Shown: positions 16,306 to 21,945 of the stretch, in pieces
How positions within the stretch are numbered: the stretch's first letter is position 1
Layout of the letters: each line of letters begins with the position of its first letter
Virus record (IMG/VR): IMGVR_UViG_3300032333_000201
Location: 1-34,546 of that record
Source of the DNA: a virus
DNA length: 34,546 nucleotides
Direction: 5' to 3' (one strand)
The notes under the pieces: model-generated
What the model was told of the DNA's origin: nothing
Database searches by the model: none
The model's input: only the letters and a program-made list of their open reading frames with translations
Made by a program: the position numbers and the translations under genes

Positions 16306-16345
16306 CCCTATACCCCTCATCCATGTTGTTCTATGAACACGGACA
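16260..16345. repeat. 17-bp direct repeat pair
   Basis: TTCTATGAACACGGACA occurs at 16260-16276 and 16329-16345. The first copy forms the 5' end of short RNA 1. The second lies between short RNA 1 and the promoter of short RNA 2 and has no promoter of its own. The pair could be a protein-binding site or a remnant of unit duplication. Confidence 0.7.
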
Positions 16346-16414
16346 AGTTGATACTAAATATAAACGAAAACCACTTAAAAATCAACTCTCAAATATAATT
16401 ACCACTACATTTTT

Positions 16415-16425
16415 TATGCTATAAT
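16415..16425 (+). promoter_or_regulatory. Extended -10 promoter for short RNA 2
   Basis: TATGC-TATAAT with TATAAT at 16420-16425, identical to the late consensus and without a convincing -35. Start expected near 16432. Confidence 0.65.
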
Positions 16426-16431
16426 ATCGCC

Positions 16432-16513
16432 ATAGGTTACCCCTCGTACATTGCTTAACAGCAGACGCATCTGTTTATCTAGCGCCTCCACCCTCGTGGC
16501 GCTAGATTTTTTA
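16432..16513 (+). ncRNA. Short RNA 2 candidate (about 80 nt) ending in a strong terminator
   Basis: Between the promoter at 16415 and the terminator at 16477 there is no start codon with a ribosome binding site. The RNA has an internal hairpin, CAGA-CGCA-TCTG around 16461-16472, and ends in a perfect 10-bp terminator. With its own promoter and terminator this is the clearest small RNA gene in the window. Its target is unknown. Confidence 0.6.
16477..16512 (+). terminator. Intrinsic terminator of short RNA 2
   Basis: ATCTAGCGCC (16477-16486) pairs perfectly with GGCGCTAGAT (16498-16507) around an 11-base loop, followed by TTTTT. It also isolates the early operon from late transcription. Confidence 0.85.
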
Positions 16514-16522
16514 TATCAAAAA

Positions 16523-16591
16523 AACCACTCGCCCCAAGTAGAAAAGGATTTTGTTAGTCTGGCGAACCAGAAAAGACAAAAGCGAGTGGTT
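16523..16591. other. Closed structured element upstream of early promoter
   Basis: AACCACTCGC (16523-16532) is perfectly complementary to GCGAGTGGTT (16582-16591). Inside are a hairpin TCTGG-CGAA-CCAGA (16558-16571) extended by TTTTGT with ACAAAA, and a copy of the early-leader core AAGTAGAAAAGGATT. No clear promoter or T tract, so it may be a folded part of a longer RNA or a DNA binding site. Confidence 0.5.
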
Positions 16592-16656
16592 ACAACTCTA
16601 TTTTAACATTTCTAACAGAATTAGTAAAAATAGGGCTTCCATTGTTGTTATGTTTT

Positions 16657-16695
16657 TGCTATAATAGGTACATAAATCAAGTAGAAAGGATTTAA
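16657..16695 (+). promoter_or_regulatory. Early promoter with AAGTAGAAAGGATT leader hairpin
   Basis: Extended -10 TGC-TATAAT (TATAAT 16660-16665). Six bases on, the leader begins with TAAATC (16673-16678) and GATTTA (16689-16694) as a six-pair stem around AAGTAGAAAG. The loop and 3' arm contain the ribosome binding site GAAAGGA for the ATG at 16697. A 24-bp identical copy lies at 19615-19638 and a covarying copy at 18673-18694. Confidence 0.75.
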
Positions 16696-16696
16696 A

Positions 16697-17260
16697 ATGA
16701 GCAATAAGCTATTATCGGAGATTGTCAAAACGAATGAACTTGCAAAGTTTGCTCGTGCTGATGAGTTCTTAGAGTTTGTAAACCAAGAACCACCAGAGAT
16801 ATTCATTGAAGAACATCCTATGGTTAAAGGTGTTAAGTATATTCCTATTGGAAATACTGAATTAACACTTGATAAGATCTTTCAATATTGGAAAGTAGAA
16901 ATCTTAAAAACAGAAGTAATGTTTAACTCAATAGCTGTTACAGTACGAGTTCACTATAAACACCCTATTAGCGGTGAATGGATGAGCCAAGACGGTGTTG
17001 GTGCTGTCGGAGTACAGACAGATAAAGGCTTTACGGCTGCTGATCTGGCTCATATTAAACAAGATGCTGTTATGAAAGCACTACCGGCTGCAAAGTCGTT
17101 TGCTATTAAAGACGCCGTCGATCATATAGGTAAGATATTTGGACGCGATTTAAACCGAAAGAATACGTTTGATTTTAGTCCGTCGTATGCAACTACAGCC
17201 GTTAGAGACAAACTACAGGCGCAAAAAGATAGATTGCGTAAGAATCTGGAGAAAAAGTAA
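16697..17260 (+). CDS. Single-strand annealing recombinase (Rad52-like) candidate
   Basis: 187 aa. The central beta-sheet (EILKTEVMFNSIAVTVRVHY, then GEWMSQDGVGAVGVQTDKG) and the following helix pattern DAVMKALPAAKSFAIKDAVDHIGKIFG are what Rad52/Sak-type phage annealing proteins show: beta strands, then a helix with conserved A, K and G that carries the annealing site. The Lys/Arg-rich C-terminus could bind DNA. It is coupled through TAATG to an exonuclease, the usual recombinase-exonuclease pair. First gene of the early recombination operon. Confidence 0.65.
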   Translation: MSNKLLSEIVKTNELAKFARADEFLEFVNQEPPEIFIEEHPMVKGVKYIPIGNTELTLDKIFQYWKVEILKTEVMFNSIAVTVRVHYKHPISGEWMSQDGVGAVGVQTDKGFTAADLAHIKQDAVMKALPAAKSFAIKDAVDHIGKIFGRDLNRKNTFDFSPSYATTAVRDKLQAQKDRLRKNLEKK

Positions 17261-17940
17261 TGCAGATTATAGCAGTATCACAAAGTGAAGACCGAGAGGC
17301 ATGGTTAGAGGGGCGACGAGGGGTTATTACAGGCACTAAAGCTAATAAGGTAGCGCCACCTAAAAGGGGCAGCGGTATACCTCAAGGAATCTACGAACTA
17401 CTCGCAGAGACGGTCGCTGTATCAAAAGACGGCGAACCAGAGCGAGATAGGGGTTTAAGGCTTGAGAATGAGGGGCTTGAACTCACGGCCAAAAAGTATA
17501 AACTAAATTTGAATTTAGACCCTGGCATGTGGCTCTCAGATGATGGTAAACTTGGTGTTTCACCTGATGCATCCGAAGACTCTAAAAAACCAACCTATGC
17601 CGCAGAAAACAAAAGTTTAGATACTAAGAACCACTTACAAGCTATACTAAATGACTGGATAGCCAAAAAGACACCAGGGTATAACCCACTGAATAGCTTA
17701 AAAATTGCTACCTCAGATTTTACTGCTCAAGTGATTCAATACTTTATGATAAATCTTGACTTAGAAACATTGTATTTTGGATTATATGATGATCGAGTTG
17801 CACTTGATAACTGTGTTCATTATGTAATTGAGATTAAACGCGAACATGTTGCAGAGTTTATTGACAGCCAAGAACTGTACGAACGAGATGCACTAGCTAA
17901 AGTAAACCAAATGATTGAGATATTAAAGGAGATAAAATAA
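17260..17940 (+). CDS. YqaJ/lambda-exonuclease-like recombination nuclease
   Basis: 226 aa, PD-(D/E)XK family. Motifs in order: REAWLEGRRGVITGT (residues 12-26, substrate-binding R and G), RGLRLENEGLE (E69), GVSPDA (D103) and AAENKSL (E116-x-K118), with QVIQYFMINLD later as in YqaJ proteins. The arrangement D-x12-ExK is intact, so the enzyme should be active as a 5'-3' exonuclease that feeds single strands to the annealing protein encoded just upstream. Overlaps both neighbours by one base. Confidence 0.8.
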   Translation: MQIIAVSQSEDREAWLEGRRGVITGTKANKVAPPKRGSGIPQGIYELLAETVAVSKDGEPERDRGLRLENEGLELTAKKYKLNLNLDPGMWLSDDGKLGVSPDASEDSKKPTYAAENKSLDTKNHLQAILNDWIAKKTPGYNPLNSLKIATSDFTAQVIQYFMINLDLETLYFGLYDDRVALDNCVHYVIEIKREHVAEFIDSQELYERDALAKVNQMIEILKEIK

Positions 17941-18251
17941 TGGACGACAACAGGCCCAAGTTATATGCAAGACTGAGAGCACGGATAGGGAGTTACGAGC
18001 AAGACGGTAAAAGCAAAAATCGTTACGCAGACATAGGGGTTCTATTTGCCTCACCTCATTTCTCAAATATGTATATGCAAATAGATACATTACCTATATC
18101 AAAAGATTGGGATGGTAGAATCTACGTTAATCAGATAGAGTCAAAAGAAGATGATAAACCTTTGAAACAACACGAAGTTATCAGCACAGTATTAACAAAG
18201 TCTGATATTGACTCAGATAAACCTATCGACTTAGCTGATATACCTTTTTAA
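17940..18251 (+). CDS. SSB-like single-stranded DNA-binding protein candidate
   Basis: 103 aa. The beta-strand pattern of the first 65 residues (KLYARLRARIGSYEQDGK, then YADIGVLFASP and DWDGRIYVNQI) could form an OB-type fold. The acidic C-terminus ends DLADIPF, matching the DxDIPF tip by which bacterial SSB recruits partners. The gene lies between the annealing/exonuclease pair and an HNH nuclease. The assignment rests mainly on the C-terminal tip and context. Confidence 0.6.
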   Translation: MDDNRPKLYARLRARIGSYEQDGKSKNRYADIGVLFASPHFSNMYMQIDTLPISKDWDGRIYVNQIESKEDDKPLKQHEVISTVLTKSDIDSDKPIDLADIPF

Positions 18252-18254
18252 TAT

Positions 18255-18617
18255 ATGCCAAAACCCTGTACTATATGTCAAAGCATATACCACCAGCAAA
18301 CATTCTGCCCCCAAAAGCCAAAGAAGCAACCAGAGCGGACGCCTATCAAAAAAGGCGGAAAACACGAACAAGCCTGGCGATTGTTCAGAACAAGATACCT
18401 AGAATTACATCCATCTAATCACGAGGGGTATTATGAATGTTATATTTGTAATAGATGGGTAGAGACTCAGGACATAACTCTAGACCATAAAATTAGTCGT
18501 AGTGACGCCCCCGAACTTAGGTACGATCAGGAGAATATAGGATTCTGCTGCGGGTTGTGCAATTCAAAAAAAGGGAGTTTATCCCTAGAACAATATCGGA
18601 AAAGATACAATATTTAA
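18255..18617 (+). CDS. HNH endonuclease with N-terminal zinc knuckle
   Basis: 120 aa. Residues 5-18 (CTICQSIYHQQTFC) exactly match the CX2CX4HX4C zinc knuckle known from nucleic-acid-binding proteins. The C-terminal HNH part has CYIC (C62, C65), LDHKIS (D77-H78), N94 and CGLCNSKKGS (C99, C102), so the zinc-stabilised beta-beta-alpha metal fold looks complete. Freestanding HNH proteins next to recombination genes may act in packaging, recombination or homing. Start chosen at 18255, three bases after the upstream stop region, with a weak ribosome binding site. Confidence 0.75.
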   Translation: MPKPCTICQSIYHQQTFCPQKPKKQPERTPIKKGGKHEQAWRLFRTRYLELHPSNHEGYYECYICNRWVETQDITLDHKISRSDAPELRYDQENIGFCCGLCNSKKGSLSLEQYRKRYNI

Positions 18618-18635
18618 AAATAACCATAAAGACTA

Positions 18636-18664
18636 TTGACAAATCACAAGCGGTTTGTTATACT
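18636..18664 (+). promoter_or_regulatory. Strong sigma70-type promoter
   Basis: TTGACA (18636-18641), 17-bp spacer, TATACT (18659-18664): the only perfect -35 noted in the window. The -10 lies in a small palindrome (ATACT-GAA-AGTAT), which might be an operator. Start expected near 18671. Confidence 0.85.
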
Positions 18665-18672
18665 GAAAGTAT

Positions 18673-18694
18673 CAAATCAAGTAGAAAAGATTTG
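18673..18694 (+). promoter_or_regulatory. Early-class 5' leader hairpin (covarying copy)
   Basis: CAAATC-AAGTAGAAAA-GATTTG. Compared with the copies at 16672 and 19615, the outermost pair changes from T-A to C-G, which keeps the stem. It lies at the predicted 5' end of the transcript, as in the other two. Here it is more than 200 bases from the start codon, so its role is not just to carry a ribosome binding site. Confidence 0.65.
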
Positions 18695-18776
18695 ACCAGA
18701 GAACGCGACGGTATGCAGAGTACCACGCCACAACGCTAAAAGGCACTCGCAAAACTCTATCAAAAACATTAACAAT

Positions 18777-18883
18777 TCGGCAGTTCATACCTGAGCAACC
18801 AGCCTAGCAGAGTGTGGAATCCACTCCACGACACGATAAGCTAGTGTCAAATAGCGCCGAGGTGCTTGGGTATGAATTGCCGA
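18777..18883 (+). ncRNA. Cloverleaf-like structured RNA leader
   Basis: A 15-bp closing stem (18777-18791 with 18869-18883, one G-U) encloses three hairpins. These are GAGTG/CACTC at 18810-18826, GACAC/GTGTC at 18830-18848 and AGCGC-CGAG-GTGCT at 18853-18866. It ends 16 bases before the 18900 start and its last bases precede the AAAAGGAG ribosome binding site. It does not match a riboswitch or tRNA that I know. It may be a cis-regulator of the lysozyme-like gene or a processed RNA. The stretch 18695-18776 holds no gene. Confidence 0.55.
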
Positions 18884-18899
18884 GAAAAGGAGCAAAACA

Positions 18900-19570
18900 A
18901 TGCCAAAGAATACTAAAGTAACAGAGAATAGCAAACTAAGCGAGGATATACGACCACGCAAACAACCTATAATGGTACAGTTTAAAACACTGCTACCGTG
19001 GGCGATCATCTACACAATGTTCGTAATAGGTATTAGCTTTTGGGCCGGATGGTACTATCACGGTGGTTATGCAGTGGACATTGAATCTAAAGCAAGTGCA
19101 AAAGCCGACGCTATCGTTACCGGTTTAAAAGCAGTCAAGTAGCTGTAGAAGGGCATTCATATGCTCCAGAAGCTACGCAAGATATCAAACAGGTAAAAGA
19201 TACCTTTCAAGCTACAAAGCCTCTAACCGCCTGCGAAAAGGTTAGATTAGAGGTATCTAAATACCCTGGATGGGATGTAAACATTATATTCGCTATAGCA
19301 AGAGCCGAGAATGGGACTTGTGAGCCAAAGCGACATAATCTAACAGCTAGTGAGACTCATAGAGACTCTAAGGGCAATGTTATATGTGTCGGCTCATACG
19401 GCGCACTACAGGTTGGTTGTTTACACTACGGTAAGAACGATGATGTAAACGATCTAGCTACTAACATAAGAGTGGCATATAGAGTCTATACAGAACGTAA
19501 AAAATGGTCCGGTGATGGTTATACAGCCTGGACAATGTATCTCAATACAAAGTACAAAGATAATCTATAA
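18900..19570 (+). CDS. Membrane-anchored lysozyme-like protein via -1 frameshift
   Basis: The zero frame (18900-19142) gives 80 aa with a basic N-terminus and one membrane segment (residues 31-53, PWAIIYTMFVIGISFWAGWYY). The -1 frame continues, with no usable start codon of its own, to 19570. Joining them at the slippery site 19124-19130 gives 223 aa. The second part is a lysozyme/transglycosylase-like domain: NIIFAIARAENGTCEP (candidate catalytic E137), SYGALQVG, and the final GYTAWTMYLNTKYKDNL. A signal-anchor endolysin or anchored muramidase is plausible. A one-base sequencing error or true frameshift mutation is the alternative. Confidence 0.7.
19124..19176 (+). promoter_or_regulatory. 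Programmed -1 frameshift signal
   Basis: Heptamer T-TTA-AAA (19124-19130) is in the correct zero-frame phase. After an 8-base spacer, GTAGCT (19139-19144) pairs with AGCTAC (19171-19176) and encloses a second stem, GGGCAT (19151-19156) with ATGCTC (19161-19166, one G-U). The zero-frame stop TAG is at 19140-19142, inside the stem. Slippery sequence, spacing and structure fit the classical bacterial signal. Confidence 0.7.
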
Positions 19571-19578
19571 AAAAACTA

Positions 19579-19638
19579 TTGTTAAAACATTAGAAGTTTG
19601 CTATTATAGATTTAATAAATCAAGTAGAAAGGATTTAA
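19579..19638 (+). promoter_or_regulatory. Early promoter with AAGTAGAAAGGATT leader hairpin
   Basis: TTGTTA (19579-19584), 17-bp spacer, extended -10 TGC-TATTAT (TATTAT at 19602-19607). The leader at 19615-19638 is identical over 24 bp to that at 16672-16695, again starting about seven bases after the -10. It carries GAAAGGA as ribosome binding site for the 19642 gene. Confidence 0.75.
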
Positions 19639-19641
19639 CAG

Positions 19642-19833
19642 ATGCAAAACAGTATACAATTATACGCCGATGGAATGAGCGTTGACCCCGATGATAGTAA
19701 GTCAATTAACGTAACATTAACTAACATTGATCTATCCCAAGTAGTTACACAGTTTTTTATCGACGATGTACTAGATTGTTTAGAATTTAGCGACATAGCC
19801 GACTACGTTAACAAAAAGTTGGCAGACGAATAA
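19642..19833 (+). CDS. Small acidic protein, unknown
   Basis: 63 aa, strongly acidic, mixed strand and helix. First gene of the second early operon, directly after the early-class leader. Small acidic early proteins can be DNA mimics or inhibitors, but nothing here shows that. Ends one base before the next ATG. Confidence 0.6.
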   Translation: MQNSIQLYADGMSVDPDDSKSINVTLTNIDLSQVVTQFFIDDVLDCLEFSDIADYVNKKLADE

Positions 19834-19834
19834 T

Positions 19835-20158
19835 ATGGACGACATAGACCTATCTAAGAAACAGGCTAACGTACTAAAGATAATCCAAGAGTTTCCAAGT
19901 GCCGCTGACAACGACGCTACCCTACTAGAACAATACTGGATAGAGTTTGACGGTTGGGACGAGTCAAAGAGTCTACACTGGAATCTGTCTAAATGTACAA
20001 GACCGGAGACTATAACCAGACGACGTAGAGAGTTATATAACCTAGGACTCATCGAATACTCAGATAAATCATTAAAACGACGATCTAAAGCATTCAGGAA
20101 TGAAGTAGAACGACATAAATCATTTGTAAGTAATATTTTTAACAGGAAAGGTAAATAA
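19835..20158 (+). CDS. Putative winged-helix DNA-binding protein
   Basis: 107 aa. A helix near the start (SKKQANVLKIIQEFP), a W-rich middle, then TRPETITRRRRELYNLGLIEY, which looks like the recognition helix and wing of a winged helix-turn-helix, followed by a basic C-terminus. Proteins of this form occur in phage early regions. A role as transcription regulator or replication accessory is inferred; the short basic tail (KRRSKAFRNEVERHK) would favour DNA contact. Confidence 0.5.
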   Translation: MDDIDLSKKQANVLKIIQEFPSAADNDATLLEQYWIEFDGWDESKSLHWNLSKCTRPETITRRRRELYNLGLIEYSDKSLKRRSKAFRNEVERHKSFVSNIFNRKGK

Positions 20159-20162
20159 TACT

Positions 20163-20378
20163 ATGACAGGAACACGAACTGGCGGCCTAAAAGCTGCCGC
20201 AAAGAATCTAACCAGTAATCCAGATTTCTATAAGATTATAGGTGCTAAAGGTGGTAAAAATGGGACAACTGGCGGTTTTGCCGCTAACCCCGAACTAGCT
20301 GCTATAGCTGGGGCCAAGGGTGGCACAATATCTCGTAGAGGTAAAAGCAAAAGGTTGAATAATGAGCAGCCTAGATAG
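20163..20378 (+). CDS. KGG-motif small basic protein
   Basis: 71 aa, glycine-rich, with two copies of a GAKGG motif (IIGAKGGKNGTTGGFAANPE and AIAGAKGGTISRRGKSKR). This is the pattern of the YciG/Gsi-type KGG proteins, which are small, flexible and linked to stress responses in bacteria and also seen in phages. The basic tail suggests nucleic-acid binding. It overlaps the next small ORF by 17 bases. Confidence 0.6.
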   Translation: MTGTRTGGLKAAAKNLTSNPDFYKIIGAKGGKNGTTGGFAANPELAAIAGAKGGTISRRGKSKRLNNEQPR

Positions 20379-20490
20379 TCTGACAAACCATAGCCTCCTA
20401 GACAACATGCTACTAGACTACCAGATATTTAAACTAAATAATTTTTGGTACAACCAAGAGTACATATGGGAAAGATGGGTGAGGCTATGA
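20362..20490 (+). CDS. Small 42-aa protein
   Basis: ORF MSSLDSLTNHSLLDNMLLDY onward, rich in L, N and W (NFWYNQEYIWERWVRL at the end). Its stop overlaps the next start as ATGA, the same coupling as in the rest of the operon, and AAAAGG lies upstream. That coupling is the main reason to accept it. No family recognised. Confidence 0.55.
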   Translation: MSSLDSLTNHSLLDNMLLDYQIFKLNNFWYNQEYIWERWVRL

Positions 20491-20843
20491 ACAATAACGG
20501 AACAGACCTATTTGAAGGCACGCTCGACGCCCTGGACGGCATAACCGAGGGGACGGGGCTGAGGGTTAAGCCGTCTAAAGCTGAACCTATATACAATTTT
20601 AGACAAATTTTAGACGACAAATTAGACGAAGTACTATTTGGACTAGTCACGAAGACTAACCCGAACCGCTACATGACGAAATCACGAGCCGACGCCAGAC
20701 GAGCTATCAAGCAACTCATAGCCTCAGAACTCGGTGCAATCATAGACGCCAACATCGACCCAGATCACGCGATTGATACTGACCGAGTGTATGAGGCGCT
20801 GGTGGAGTGGATAGGTGAGTTGCAGGGAGGTGGAGATGAGTAA
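20487..20843 (+). CDS. Early protein, unknown
   Basis: 118 aa from ATG 20487, chosen because of the ATGA overlap with the upstream ORF; starts at 20445 (TTG) or 20466 (ATG) would overlap it more. Helical C-terminal half (SRADARRAIKQLIASELGAI). No family recognised. Overlaps the next gene by eight bases. Confidence 0.6.
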   Translation: MNNNGTDLFEGTLDALDGITEGTGLRVKPSKAEPIYNFRQILDDKLDEVLFGLVTKTNPNRYMTKSRADARRAIKQLIASELGAIIDANIDPDHAIDTDRVYEALVEWIGELQGGGDE

Positions 20844-21141
20844 CCCTACGAATGAACAGGAGCTAGACATCAATCGGATAGAGGGAATCATTGCTGACCA
20901 CAATAGGGCTATGAGAGCAGATATAGCATCTGAAATTGCTGGTGGTATACGCAGCAAGGCTATAACTGATGTTATTACCGTTAAGGCTATTATCGCTCAC
21001 ACCAACGCTGAAATAGCTAAGGTGCTTGATAGGCTAGAACAAGAGCAATTCTGGGCGGCTGATGACCAATATGACGCTGGACAGGTCGTGTCACTTGAGG
21101 CTATCCAAGCCGAGCGAGCAAAATTAAAGGAGGTGAAATAG
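20836..21141 (+). CDS. Early helical protein with MSxPTNE start, unknown
   Basis: 101 aa from ATG 20836, after GGGAGGTGGAG; a TTG at 20815 lies before that site and is unlikely. Begins MSNPTNEQEL and is mostly helical, ending LKEVK. Both its first codons and its last codons are echoed in the next gene, so the two seem to be copies of one expression cassette. Function unknown. Confidence 0.65.
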   Translation: MSNPTNEQELDINRIEGIIADHNRAMRADIASEIAGGIRSKAITDVITVKAIIAHTNAEIAKVLDRLEQEQFWAADDQYDAGQVVSLEAIQAERAKLKEVK

Positions 21142-21142
21142 T

Positions 21143-21295
21143 ATGAGCACGCCCACAAACGAAAATAACTTTCTTATAGAGGTTACACCCGAAGTAATGA
21201 ACGAGCTAAACCGCATCTATATGTTTTCAGACGATGAACCTGTTGTAATGCTACATTATTCACCTTACTGGCAGCTGTTAAAGGAGGTGAAATAG
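21143..21295 (+). CDS. Small 50-aa protein with MSTPTNE start
   Basis: Starts MSTPTNENNF and ends LLKEVK, like its upstream neighbour. The ribosome binding site AAAGGAGGTGA is encoded in the final codons of the upstream gene, and its own final codons hold the same site for the next gene. Supported by this strong translation signal despite its length. Function unknown. Confidence 0.65.
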   Translation: MSTPTNENNFLIEVTPEVMNELNRIYMFSDDEPVVMLHYSPYWQLLKEVK

Positions 21296-21296
21296 T

Positions 21297-21506
21297 ATGA
21301 GTAAAATCTGTGAATATGAGTATGACTTTAACCACGAGTTTTTTGGTTGCGATACCTGCTTGCATAATATGAAGTTAGAGCAAAAACGTCACCTAATTGA
21401 AGATGCACAGGAGAAACTTGGTGATAAATGGGAAGATTTCAAGGAGTATGTTGATGGCATAGACAACTGGGGTATGAGCGACGTTGAAAGGTATATGAAC
21501 AGATGA
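21297..21506 (+). CDS. Small Cys-containing early protein
   Basis: 69 aa. Cysteines and histidines at CEYEYDFNHEFFGCDTCLH near the N-terminus could bind a metal; the rest is acidic and helical. Perfect AAAGGAGGTGA site upstream. Stop overlaps the next start as ATGA. No family recognised. Confidence 0.65.
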   Translation: MSKICEYEYDFNHEFFGCDTCLHNMKLEQKRHLIEDAQEKLGDKWEDFKEYVDGIDNWGMSDVERYMNR

Positions 21507-21748
21507 CCCAGCCTAACCAGAGTGAGCTAAGAGAACACCTGTCGGACATCCTAACTGGCTGGTTAGGCGGTCCTGAATATAATGGCTTCGCTACATCGCC
21601 CGATTGGGGTGATTTGAACACAGAGATCATTGACTACATCACCGCCAACTACACCCTCACAAGTGAAGTGGCCGAGCGAGAGCAAGAAGCCTATAAGCGT
21701 GGCTACATCGACGGCGGTATCGCTGAACTAACTAAAGATGTAACTTAA
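21503..21748 (+). CDS. Early acidic protein, unknown
   Basis: 81 aa starting MTQPNQSELREHL. The first 26 bases of the gene recur exactly at 22897, where they lead into a truncated ORF. The C-terminal helix (EVAEREQEAYKRGYIDGGI) is of a type frequent in phage early proteins. Last gene before the structured RNA at 21754. Confidence 0.65.
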   Translation: MTQPNQSELREHLSDILTGWLGGPEYNGFATSPDWGDLNTEIIDYITANYTLTSEVAEREQEAYKRGYIDGGIAELTKDVT

Positions 21749-21753
21749 CAATC

Positions 21754-21871
21754 CATAGAGCGTAGTAGTGCTGGACATCAGTGGGTCTATAGCCCTGATA
21801 AAAGTAAGCTAACGTACGTGAGACTTCAAGCCAGTGGAAAGCTGGCGGTGTCTAGCACCATACGCTCTATG
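21754..21871 (+). ncRNA. Cloverleaf-like structured RNA
   Basis: An 11-bp perfect stem (CATAGAGCGTA 21754-21764 with TACGCTCTATG 21861-21871) continues after a small internal loop. The next stem has ten pairs (GTGCTGGACA 21768-21777 with TGTCTAGCAC 21849-21858, one G-U). It encloses hairpins at 21778-21798 (UCAG-u-GGG with CCC-UGA), 21802-21826 (AAGU with ACUU) and 21830-21846 (GCCAG with CTGGC). No ORF and no known RNA family recognised. It sits between two early genes and could be co-transcribed and processed. Confidence 0.6.
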
Positions 21872-21931
21872 TAACCAATCCACCAAAATAACAGATCAAG
21901 AATGTAACCTGTACGAAAACATTATGTAACC
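21869..21931. repeat. Three ATGTAACC repeats upstream of 21946 gene
   Basis: ATGTAACC at 21869-21876, 21902-21909 and 21924-21931, spaced 33 and 22 bp, close to whole helical turns. A near copy (ATGTAACT) is at 21738. It could be an operator, or RNA-level binding sites in the leader of the next gene. Confidence 0.4.
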
Positions 21932-21945
21932 AAAGAGGAGGAGCT

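Noticed and set aside
16239-16424. A 61-codon ORF in the non-coding gap
   Set aside because: Its start codon is part of the -10 region, it spans the short RNA 1 terminator hairpin and the direct repeats, and it has no ribosome binding site.
21778-21850. Hammerhead ribozyme inside the 21754 RNA (CUGAUAA and GGAAAG looked suggestive)
   Set aside because: The core needs CUGAUGA and a GAAA placed between helices II and III; neither sequence nor helix order fits.
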